From NCBI RefSeq assembly GCF_001544695.2, contig NZ_FCOM02000009.1, positions 175,868-239,867 on the forward strand: 64,000 nt of DNA. Direction: 5' to 3'. Made by a program: the position numbers and the translations under genes. This stretch comes from Caballeronia arvi. Lineage in GTDB: Bacteria > Pseudomonadota > Gammaproteobacteria > Burkholderiales > Burkholderiaceae. The notes under the pieces were generated by a model. The model was given only the letters and a program-made list of their open reading frames with translations, was not told the DNA's origin and made no database searches. This document shows, one piece after another, positions 27,445 through 35,895 of the stretch. The stretch's first letter is position 1; every line of letters begins with the position of its first letter.

Positions 27445-30400
27445 TTGAGATCACTGTTAGCGCGTTGCCTGCTTCTTCTCTGGCTTTTCGCGCCTCTTTA
27501 TTGTCACGCCGCCGAGCCGGGCATTCCCGCCAGCGCCGCACAGGGAATCGCCGCGGCCAACGCGGATACGAATAGCGCAACAGTCACATTCGAGCTCGAC
27601 GATTCCGAGCGCGGCTATCTGCACACGTTGAAGCCGATCGTCGTGGGCGTGATCGAGGGAGAAGGTTCCGCGGACGCGCCGCTGGAACCGCCTCGAGTGG
27701 CGCTCGCGGAAATCGAGAAATCGCTGGGCGTGACGTTCGACGCAAGAAGCTTCGACGATTGGGCCAAGGCGGCATCGGCGCTTCAGCGTGGCGAGATCGA
27801 CATGATCGTGGCGTCGAGCCCGCCGGGACGCCTGAATTACGCCATGCGCTCCGAATTGCATCCACTCGATTCATTGATCAAGCGGGCGTACTCGCAACCC
27901 CCCGAATCGCCTTCCCTCGCTGAACAGACCGGTTCATCTGTTGCCACAGTCTGGAACATCACGGCCTTGCGCCTGCTGCCGGCCCTCATCGGCATTGCCG
28001 CGGTGCTGTTCGTGACGCTTCGCGCCTTCATCCGCTTGCAACAGGAAATGAGCCGGCGTGTAGAGACCGAGCAGCGCCTCGGTACGCAGCTCAGTTTTCA
28101 GCAAACCATGATGGAGGTCGTGCCGTATCCGCTCGTCGCGAAGGACATGCACAATCGCTATGTCGCGGTGAATCGCGCCTTCGAAGGGGCGCTCGGCGTG
28201 CGGCGCGAAGACATTCTTGGGCGTACAAGCCTCGAGGTCGCCGCGTGGGGCACCGAACATAGCCGTGTGCTCCACGAACTGACCGCCATGACGCTGAATA
28301 CGGGCCAGCGGCAGGAGGTCGAAGCGGAATTCCGCGATGACGAGAATCATCCGCGCTGCGGCCTGTTCTGGACCGGTGCGTTCACGGCGTCGAACGGAGA
28401 GCGCGCGGGCGTCGTCGGCACGATGATCGACATCACCGATATCCGCGACGCCGAAACGCGCGCGCGGCAGACCGAGCGGCGTCTTCACGACGTCACGCGG
28501 TCGCTGCCCGCAGTCGTGTTCCAGTTGCGACGCGCGAATGACGGCACGTACAGCCTTCCTTATATCGATGGCGATACGCGTCAATTGCTCGGACTCAACG
28601 TCGCCGCTCTCGCCGATGACCCGATCCACGCGTTGACGCACGTCCACCCTGAGGACAGCACCCGTCTGCTCGGCGAAATCGAAACGTCGGCGCGCACGCT
28701 CGAGCCCTTGCATACCGAGTTCCGTTCGACCATCGATGGCGTCACTCGCTGGATTCGCGCCGATCTCGTCGCGCATCGCGAAGACGAGGGCGCCGTCGTG
28801 TGGAGCGGATATTGGGCCGATGCCAGCGTGGAACATGCCCGTGCAGACGAACTCGCGCGCGCGCGATATCGCCGAAGCCGCGTCCCGCGCGAAGGACGAT
28901 TTCCTGGCAATGATGAGCCACGAAATCCGCACACCGATGAACGGCGTCCTGGGGCTCGTCGAAGTGCTCGAGAACACACGGCTGAATCCCGACCAGTCGC
29001 AGATGCTCGGCATGATTCAGGATTCTGCGAGCGCACTTTTGCAAATCCTCGACGACCTGCTCGATTATTCCAAGATCGAGGCCGGGCGATTGGCGATCGA
29101 GTCGACTTCCATCGATCTGCGCGAACTGGTAGATAGCGCCGTCGGCCTGCTCGCAGGGCGCGCGCATGAGAAGGGCTTGCGCGTGCGCGTCGACGTGGCG
29201 CCGGAAGTGGCTGCGACCGTCAGAGGCGACAGCGTGCGTCTCAGACAGATTCTCTTCAACCTGATGAGCAACGCGATCAAGTTCACGATCAAGGGCGAAG
29301 TGGCGCTCCTTGTTCGCGTAGTCGAGCACCGCGACTGCGAGCAGGTGATCGAGCTGTGCGTCAAGGACACGGGAATAGGCATTGCCGCCGAGGCCCAGCA
29401 GAGCTTGTTCGAACCGTTCGTGCAAGCAGAGACATCCACGACGCGCCGATTCGGCGGCACCGGGCTCGGACTGACCATTTGCAATCGCCTCGTCGAACTT
29501 ATGGGCGGATCGATGAGTCTGGAAAGCGCAATCGGCGTCGGAACCGCGATGGCCGTTCGCCTCGCGATGCCCGTCGAAACCTTGAATTATCAGATCGAGG
29601 GGCTTCGCGGTAAGCGAGGCATCGTCGCGATCGACGACGACCGCGTCGCGGCGGCGCTGATGCACTATGGCGAAGCGCTTGGTCTCGCGCTGCAGCGTCA
29701 CGCTCCCGGCGAGCTCGCGCGGAAGAAGCTGCAATCGCTCGAGGACGTCGATATCGTCTTTATGAGCGATGCGCAGAAAAGCTCATCGCCGCTCGGCTCG
29801 CGCGTGATTCACGTAACCGAGAAGCCGAAGCCCACTGGCTACCGGATCCTCGATGACGACATCCGTGTGAGCGTCAATCCGATCTCATGGCACGGACTCG
29901 GAGCGGCGTGCGTCGCCGCACTGACGGGCATGCCGCAGATCGCATCCGGCCTGACGCTCGGGCCGGAAACGAAGATGGCGGCGCCGGATCGGGAAGATGC
30001 ACTGCGTCTTGGAAAGCTCGTGCTGGTGGCCGAAGATCATCCGGTGAATCAGGAGTTGATCCGTCATCAGCTGTCGTTGCTCGGTTTTGCCTGCGACGTC
30101 GTGCACGATGGCGCCGAGGCGCTCACGGCGCTGTCGTATACGCGCTACGGATTCCTCATCACCGATTGTCACATGCCGAACGTGACCGGCTACGAGCTCG
30201 CGCGCCGCATTCGGGCCGGTGAAGCCGGCACGTCACGTCGCTTGCCGATTCTCGGCATTACGGCTAGTACCGCGCCCGACGAGTTGCACAGATGCCGCGA
30301 AGCCGGCATGGACGACTGCCTCGTCAAGCCTACTCGCCTTGCAACGTTGCGCGAGCATCTGAACCGCTGGTGGGCCACTGATAGCGCCGTGCCTGTTTTC

Positions 30401-30784
30401 GACGCGCACTCGCAGCAAGTTACTGCCGAGCCGGCACGCGATGCAGACGAACTCGATCTGAGTGCGATGGCGCAACTATGGGGCAGTGAATCGACGGTAA
30501 AGGCGCTGCTGGATGCGTTCGTGTCATCGTTCCGCGAAGATCTCGTCGCGCTTGCGCAATTGCTCGATCGCGGCACGGTCGACGATCTGCGCGACTGGCA
30601 TCATCGCGTGATCGGTGCGGCCAGTGTGTTGCAGTATCGACCGCTGATTCAGGCGCTCGAAGACTTCCGTCACGATTTGTCGAAGAAGTCGCGGGAAACG
30701 CGTCATCGCGAAGGATTGGCGCTCATCGAGCGATGTGAGCAGTTGCTCGATCGGATCGATGCGCAGGGCGCCACGATAATTTAG
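27445..30784 (+). pseudogene. Hybrid sensor histidine kinase (BvgS/EvgS/RcsC-like), frame broken at a (CG)6 tract
   Basis: The two reading frames together encode a phosphorelay kinase of about 1110 residues. Frame one (TTG start at 27445 after AGGGG) gives a signal peptide (1-22), a periplasmic part with LQRGEIDMIVASSP typical of Venus-flytrap sensors but only about half a domain long, a membrane span (174-196) and two PAS domains (about 218-335 and 350-462). At 28854-28865 the frame is lost and would stop at 29136. The other frame continues with HisKA (MMSHEIRTPMNG, His at 28919), HATPase (NLMSNAIKFT, DTGIGI, GGTGLGL), a degenerate receiver-like or RcsC-ABL-like region, a true receiver (Asp at 30164, ITDCHMP) and an Hpt domain (His at 30602). 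Adding one CG unit or removing one base restores a single ORF. It follows three response regulators that it probably controls. Confidence 0.85.
28854..28865 (+). repeat. (CG)6 dinucleotide tract at the kinase frameshift
   Basis: Six CG units separate the PAS-domain frame from the HisKA-domain frame. Upstream codons read CTC GCG CGC GCG, downstream codons resume as GAT ATC GCC GAA in the other frame. A seventh CG unit would give an uninterrupted LARARDIAEAASRAKDD joint. Slippage in vivo or an error during sequencing are both plausible. Confidence 0.8.
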
Positions 30785-30832
30785 ATCGTGCACCGCATGC
30801 GATGCGGCGCACAGGTGGCCGCATCGCGCATT

Positions 30833-31768
30833 TCAGTCGATTGACGATTCGAGACTCTCGCTGGTCGACTCGCTGTCGCGGAAAAAGCTCAGCGCGAAGT
30901 CCACGAACGCGCGCGTCTTGGCCGGCACGTGTTTGCGTCCAGGGTAGACGATCGACACTTCCTTGTCGGCATCTTTCAGTGCGTAGTTGGGCAGGATCCG
31001 GACGAGCGCTCCGGTTTCGAAGTCCTGCGCCACGTGGCTCTCTGGCACCACCGCGATTCCCATTCCCGACAAGGCGGCTTGCCGGAGCATCGGCGAACTG
31101 TTGACGGAATAAACAGGATCGAGCGTGACGCTTTCTGGCACGCTCGAAGGCCCGATAAACGACCACGCGGACCCGTGGATCTCAGCGGACGGTGCGAGAA
31201 AGTCGTGCTTCGCGAGTGCGGCGGGGCGAGCGGGCGTGCCTTGCCGCGACAGATATTCCGGCGATGCCACGAGCACGGCGCCTACCCTGAACAGCGGACG
31301 ATTGATGAGCGTTCCACTGCTGACCAGATGAGGAACGACGATACCGACATCAAAGCCTTCCGCGACGATATCGACCGGACGATGCAACAACGACAGGCGC
31401 AGTTTCACGCTCGGATAGCGCTCGTGAAACGCACGCAGCATCGGCGTGAGACCTAGCAGGGAAAACGAGGCCGATGCGACGAGCTTGAGTGTGCCGGACG
31501 GATCGGCGGAGTTGTTTGAAATGGAAGCTTCGATGGTCTCGACTTGCTCGATCACTGCGCGGCAGCCGTCCGCATAGGCGCGGCCGGCTTCGGTCAGTGC
31601 GACGCTGCGTGTCGTGCGGTTCACCAAGCGAGTGTTGAGGTGCGCTTCCAGTAGCGAGACGTAGCGCGTGACCACGGCGTTCGACAAGTCGAGCGCGGCG
31701 GCAGCGCGGCCGAATGATTCGGTTTCCGCAACCTTGAGAAAGACACGCATTGCGTGGAGTTGGTTCAT
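30833..31768 (-). CDS. LysR family transcriptional regulator
   Basis: A 311-residue regulator with the N-terminal winged helix (MNQLHAMRVFLKVAETESFG, then AAALDLSNAVVTRYVSLLEA) and a C-terminal LysR-substrate domain. The start at 31768 is where the family begins; an in-frame upstream extension is unlikely. The protein belongs to the large group of LysR regulators with the NRTTRSVALTEAGRAY signature (DsdC/CrgA/AaeR-like relatives). It is divergent from the porin gene, with 445 bp of repeat-containing sequence between them, so porin and self control is a fair inference. The effector is unknown. Confidence 0.93.
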   Translation of the reverse strand: MNQLHAMRVFLKVAETESFGRAAAALDLSNAVVTRYVSLLEAHLNTRLVNRTTRSVALTEAGRAYADGCRAVIEQVETIEASISNNSADPSGTLKLVASASFSLLGLTPMLRAFHERYPSVKLRLSLLHRPVDIVAEGFDVGIVVPHLVSSGTLINRPLFRVGAVLVASPEYLSRQGTPARPAALAKHDFLAPSAEIHGSAWSFIGPSSVPESVTLDPVYSVNSSPMLRQAALSGMGIAVVPESHVAQDFETGALVRILPNYALKDADKEVSIVYPGRKHVPAKTRAFVDFALSFFRDSESTSESLESSID

Positions 31769-31991
31769 GCAGAAACCGATCGGAAAAGCATTCGATGAAC
31801 GCGCCGTGACGACGGTTGCGTGCGAAGCGTCATGAGACTGCATCGCGTGCGCGATATTAAGGCCTACGTTGCAATGGTCGAATCGGAGGTTTCCGAAGGC
31901 TAGCGAGTGTGGCGGTTTTGGCACTGTCGCGTGGATGCAACTGTTCTGCAGCCGCGCCCAAGGGTATACGCGCCATGAGCACGCGCAACTA

Positions 31992-32002
31992 TAGGTAACC
32001 TA
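31992..32002. promoter_or_regulatory. Small palindrome TAGGT-A-ACCTA
   Basis: A perfect 5+5 palindrome with one central base lies midway in the LysR/porin gap, 25 bp from the longer inverted repeat. Its position relative to both start codons fits an operator. No family-specific assignment is possible. Confidence 0.3.
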
Positions 32003-32026
32003 AGCATTTATTCATCTTGAAAATGC

Positions 32027-32049
32027 ACTTTTCGAAATGTTCGAAAAGT
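32027..32049. promoter_or_regulatory. Perfect 10-bp inverted repeat in the LysR/porin intergenic region
   Basis: ACTTTTCGAA-ATG-TTCGAAAAGT is a perfect 23-bp palindromic element, AT-rich in its outer part, 165 bp upstream of the porin start. It could be a regulator-binding site. A transcript hairpin is also possible because CTTTTGTGTTT follows, but the stem is weak for a terminator and no gene ends nearby. The remainder of the 445-bp gap shows no gene. Confidence 0.45.
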
Positions 32050-32213
32050 CTTTTGTGTTTCCTTTGTCGTCTTCTCAAAAAAACAGGCCAATAAACTTTG
32101 CTTCGCCGTCTATCGGTGCTGAGGCAAGCGAGTGAATCAGAAGACTCCCCACTCGAAAGGCGTTCAGGCTGAAGCAACTCATCGAGTCGCAAGGCTCACT
32201 CAAAGGAATTCGC

Positions 32214-33383
32214 ATGAAAAAGAATCTGATCGTAACGGCCGTCGCAGCACTGGCCGCATCGTTCGCAACCGCTGCGAGCGCGCAAAGCAGCGTCACGCTG
32301 TATGGCGTGGTCGACGCCGGCTTCACGTACGTGAATAACGTGTTCAACGAGAACGTGAACCGTGACTCGTTCAAGGGCACCTACGTCGGCATGACCGGCG
32401 GCAACGTGCAGCAGAGCCTTTGGGGCCTGCGTGGCGCAGAAGATCTGGGCGGTGGCATGAAGGCGATCTTCACGTTGGAGAGCGGCTTCAACTTGGGCAA
32501 TGGCTCCCTCGCAAACGGCGGCGCGCTCTTCAATCGCCAGGCTTACGTCGGCGTGTCCTCCTCGCAGTTCGGCACCGTCACGCTGGGTCGTCAATACGAC
32601 TCCACCATTGACTACCTGGCTCCGCTCAGCGCGGCAGGTACGTGGGGTGGCACCTATTTCGGCCACATCGGCGGCAACGATAACCTGAACAGCAATTTCA
32701 GCATTGCAAACGCTGTCAAATACCAGACCGCTAACTACGCTGGCTTCTCCGCGAGCGCACTGTATGGCTTCTCGAACCAAGGCGGAAACTTCAGCAACAA
32801 TCGTGCATACAGCCTCGGCGCAGGTTATGCCAATGGTCCGTTCAAATTCGGTCTCGCTTATATGCAAGCGAATGGCGTGAATTCGGAGACAAATCAGGGT
32901 GGTGCAGTCGTGGGCAACCAGTATGTCTCGTTGAATGACGGTGACGCCGGTTCGGTGCCCGGCCGCCGTCTGCGCACGTTCGGCGCCGGTGCCGGCTACT
33001 CCTTCGATGCGATGACGTTCGGTGTTCTGTGGACTCAGTCGCGCCTGGATAACACGTACCTGAGCAACAATTCGACGTACGTGAACAACTTCGAAATCAA
33101 TGGCCGATACATGCTGAGCCCGGCTCTGTCGCTCGGTGCCGCATACACCTACTCCCAAGGCAAGAGTGAGGTCGCAGGCGACTCGGCAGACACGTTCCGC
33201 TATCATCAGCTCGGCCTTCAGGCTGACTATTCGCTCTCCAAGCGTACCGACGTCTACGTCGAAAGCGTAGCGCAACTGGGTTCTGGCGGTGCTACGGCAT
33301 GGATCTCGAACAACGGCACGTTCGGTCCGTCCACCAGTTCGCGTCAGATCGTCTTCAGCACGGGTCTGCGTCACCGCTTCTAA
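32214..33383 (+). CDS. Gram-negative porin (Burkholderia OmpC/Opc type)
   Basis: Outer-membrane trimeric beta-barrel for passive diffusion of small solutes. The 389-residue precursor has a signal peptide ending ATAASA-QSS, the first strand motif SSVTLYGVVDAGFTYV, repeated alternating-hydrophobicity strands, the loop/strand motif SLWGLRGAEDLGGGMKAIF, FNRQAYVGVSSSQFGTVTLG, and the terminal GLRHRF with C-terminal Phe needed for BAM recognition. A clear AAAGGAATTCGC ribosome binding site precedes the ATG. A strong terminator follows. The divergent LysR gene may regulate it. Confidence 0.97.
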   Translation: MKKNLIVTAVAALAASFATAASAQSSVTLYGVVDAGFTYVNNVFNENVNRDSFKGTYVGMTGGNVQQSLWGLRGAEDLGGGMKAIFTLESGFNLGNGSLANGGALFNRQAYVGVSSSQFGTVTLGRQYDSTIDYLAPLSAAGTWGGTYFGHIGGNDNLNSNFSIANAVKYQTANYAGFSASALYGFSNQGGNFSNNRAYSLGAGYANGPFKFGLAYMQANGVNSETNQGGAVVGNQYVSLNDGDAGSVPGRRLRTFGAGAGYSFDAMTFGVLWTQSRLDNTYLSNNSTYVNNFEINGRYMLSPALSLGAAYTYSQGKSEVAGDSADTFRYHQLGLQADYSLSKRTDVYVESVAQLGSGGATAWISNNGTFGPSTSSRQIVFSTGLRHRF

Positions 33384-33408
33384 AAGCGGTTGAGTTGTAG
33401 GCTGTAAC

Positions 33409-33434
33409 AAAAGGGCACCGCAAGGTGCCCTTTT
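33409..33434 (+). terminator. Rho-independent terminator of the porin gene
   Basis: AAAAGGGCACC-GCAA-GGTGCCCTTTT is a perfect 11-bp stem with a GNRA loop starting 25 bp after the porin stop codon; the distal arm ends in four T residues. Confidence 0.9.
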
Positions 33435-33555
33435 GCATTGGTTTGCGGGACGGGAAAGATATGCATCGCGAAGCCGTATGCTCTACGATGAGATCGCGGC
33501 CGATATCCGTGCGGAGATCGATCTTCGAGTTCTGGCCGTTACGAGGAGAGCAGGC

Positions 33556-34002
33556 ATGATCGCGTTACGCAGAATGCATCGTCGTTGGATCGCAGGATTG
33601 GTTTGTTCGCTCATCGCTTCGAGCGCCGCACTCGCCGACACCGTCGCGCTCAAAGCCAACCTGCAACCCTCGAGCGAAGTGCCGCCGCGCGTCAGCAAGG
33701 GCCACGGCGTACTCGACGCCACCTTCGACACCGACACGAAACTGCTCACCTGGACTGCGACCTACGCCGAGCTATCTGGCCCGGTGACGATGGCCCATTT
33801 CCACGGCCCCGCGCCCGTCGGACAGAACGGGAAAGTTCAAGTGCCCGTCGATAAAAAAGCCCTCGCGAGCCCGATGACAGGACGAGCAACGCTCACGGAG
33901 CAGCAAGAAATCGACCTCATGGCGGGGCAGTGGTACTTCAACGTTCACACGCAGGAAAACCCGACCGGCGAGATACGCGGTCAGGTGATGCCCGCCAATT
34001 GA
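33556..34002 (+). CDS. CHRD domain-containing secreted protein
   Basis: A 148-residue exported protein. A signal peptide (RRWIAGLVCSLIASSAALAD) precedes a CHRD domain spanning most of the mature part, with the hallmarks LQPSSEVPP, GHGVLDATFD, VTMAHFHGPA and WYFNVHTQENPTGEIRGQV. The CHRD fold was named from chordin; bacterial single-domain versions are of unknown function, and some workers suspect binding of metals or surface partners. The start at 33556 is supported by an AGGAGAGCAGGC ribosome binding site. The hydrolase gene starts 25 bp downstream. Confidence 0.92.
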   Translation: MIALRRMHRRWIAGLVCSLIASSAALADTVALKANLQPSSEVPPRVSKGHGVLDATFDTDTKLLTWTATYAELSGPVTMAHFHGPAPVGQNGKVQVPVDKKALASPMTGRATLTEQQEIDLMAGQWYFNVHTQENPTGEIRGQVMPAN

Positions 34003-34027
34003 CGCAAGCAAGAGCGACGATCCGCCG

Positions 34028-34972
34028 ATGAGCTGGCAAAGCGTCCTGGCCTGCTGGTCTGTGCGCACAGGCATGCGTCCTCACTCGGCGAAACCGCAAC
34101 TCGACGTCGAGTTCGCGCGAAGATACGCATCCCGTCGACTGTGGACGCCGCGCGTGCCGAAGGGCTGGCAGCTCGATATCCGCGATACGAGCGCCGATGC
34201 TCCGTTGCGCGGCGAATGGCTCACACCCGGGACGATCCCGAGCGCAACCATCCTCTACCTTCACGGCGGCGGTTACTACTTCTGCTCGCCGCGCAGTCAT
34301 CGTGCGATCACATTCGGCCTTGCCACGCGGGCAAGCGCGCGCGTGTTCTCACTGGCCTATCGACTTGCGCCGGAACATCGCTTTCCCGCAGCGCTCGACG
34401 ATAGCGTCGCCGCCTACCGCCGTTTGCTCGCCGATGGCGTTCCCGCGCAATCGATCGTGATCGCGGGCGATTCCGCCGGCGGCGGCCTCGCGCTCGCGAC
34501 GCTGCTCGCATTGCGCGATGCAGCCGATCCATTGCCCGCGGCGGCGGTCCTGTTCTCCCCGTGGACGGACCTGACCTGCGGCGGCGATTCGATGCGACTC
34601 AACGAAGGCCGCGATCCGATGTATCACGCGTCGGTGTTTCCACGCGTGGCCGCGCAGTATCTCGGCACCGCCGACGCGCGCGATCCTCGCGCATCGCCGC
34701 TATTCGGTGACTTCGCAGGTTTGCCGCCGCTCCTGATTCACGTCGGCGACACGGAACTGCTGCTCGACGATTCGACGCGCGTCGCGACGAAAGCGCGCGC
34801 AGCGGGCGTTCGTGTCGACGTGGAAATCTGGCGCAAGGTTCCGCACATCTTCCCGATCTGGGCGCCGTTCATGCCCGAGGCGCGTGAGGCGCTCACGCAC
34901 GCCGCTGCGTTCATCGAAGCGGCGACGTCGGCGGCGCGGAATCATCGTCCGCTCAAAACCTCGATGGTCTGA
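34028..34972 (+). CDS. Alpha/beta hydrolase (hormone-sensitive-lipase family esterase)
   Basis: A 314-residue cytoplasmic esterase/lipase of the HSL (family IV) group. The oxyanion-hole motif HGGG is at residues 79-82 and the nucleophile elbow GDSAGG at 147-152, with Ser149. The remaining triad residues are likely Asp in HVGDTELLLDDS and His in KVPHIFPIW. No signal peptide is evident. Natural substrate unknown; the family hydrolyses short-chain acyl esters. Its end overlaps the convergent EcsC gene by 31 bp. Confidence 0.93.
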   Translation: MSWQSVLACWSVRTGMRPHSAKPQLDVEFARRYASRRLWTPRVPKGWQLDIRDTSADAPLRGEWLTPGTIPSATILYLHGGGYYFCSPRSHRAITFGLATRASARVFSLAYRLAPEHRFPAALDDSVAAYRRLLADGVPAQSIVIAGDSAGGGLALATLLALRDAADPLPAAAVLFSPWTDLTCGGDSMRLNEGRDPMYHASVFPRVAAQYLGTADARDPRASPLFGDFAGLPPLLIHVGDTELLLDDSTRVATKARAAGVRVDVEIWRKVPHIFPIWAPFMPEAREALTHAAAFIEAATSAARNHRPLKTSMV

Positions 34973-35790
34973 TAAGCGCGCTCGACGGCCGACGCGCCAT
35001 AGCGCCGCTCCAGCCTGCGCACGGTGAAGTGGCCATGCGCCATCTGCTGAAAGTGATCGATGAACACCGTGTTGACCATCGCGCCGAGCACCGCGCCGAT
35101 CGCGGGAATCGACTTCGCCGCCACTTGCTCGCTGACCTGCACCGAGAAGCGCGACGCGATCGTCTGCAGAAACTTGAGCAGCGCCGTCGAGCCATGACTG
35201 CTCAGCCCCTTCGCGGCGACTTCACTGGTCGCGCGCGAAACCGACTGCGCGAGCGCGCCCCGCACGATGAAGTAGCCGATATCGGCGTTGTCGTCGCTGG
35301 CTTTGGCGCCGCCCATGCCGAGCACCATCAGGCATTGCAACTGCGTCTCGACGCGATGCACGTCCTCACCCTCGCTGCGCGCGATATCGCAGATCGAGCG
35401 GAACATCAGCGTGGTCGTGACCGGCAGTTCGACCGGCAGCGCGAAAAGTCCGAACGCGCCGCCCGCCGCGCCCGTCGTCGCGACGGCCAACTTGTGCATC
35501 AGGTTATGCGGCTTGTCGGGCGGCGGCGCGAGCAACGAATCCGACGGCGCGCTCTTCCCGATCGTGCGCAGCGCGAGCTGAAGGCACTTCTTGAGCGCGA
35601 GCTGCGTCGCCTCGTCGACCTTTTCCTGCGCGACGGACGGCATGCGGCCCATCAGCTTTTCGATGGGCGCCCCGACGACGCTCGCAAGCTTCATCGTCAG
35701 CGACGGGCTTTCCAGCAATTCCTTCGCGCGCGAGAGGGCCGCGAAATCTTCGGGCGTAAGCGGCGAGGTGATGATCGGCGTCGGTTCCAT
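34942..35790 (-). CDS. EcsC family protein
   Basis: A 282-residue protein matching the EcsC family: KLASVVGAPIEKLMGRMP in the first third, the hydrophobic Gly-rich segment LAVATTGAAGGAFGLFALPV at about 105-125, and VLGAMVNTVFIDHFQQMAHGHFTVRRLERRYG near the C-terminus. EcsC was named from a Bacillus ABC-transporter operon, but these proteobacterial single copies have no established function. It ends within the 3' end of the hydrolase gene (31-bp overlap) and is divergent from the MFS gene. Confidence 0.9.
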   Translation of the reverse strand: MEPTPIITSPLTPEDFAALSRAKELLESPSLTMKLASVVGAPIEKLMGRMPSVAQEKVDEATQLALKKCLQLALRTIGKSAPSDSLLAPPPDKPHNLMHKLAVATTGAAGGAFGLFALPVELPVTTTLMFRSICDIARSEGEDVHRVETQLQCLMVLGMGGAKASDDNADIGYFIVRGALAQSVSRATSEVAAKGLSSHGSTALLKFLQTIASRFSVQVSEQVAAKSIPAIGAVLGAMVNTVFIDHFQQMAHGHFTVRRLERRYGASAVERAYQTIEVLSGR

Positions 35791-35895
35791 GCGATGTTTT
35801 CAATCCGAAAAGGGTGAGTCGGCACGCAGAATTAGAGTATGCCCGCGTGCTATGATTCCATTTCCGTTGACTCGTCAATCATTGCGCCCGCAATT

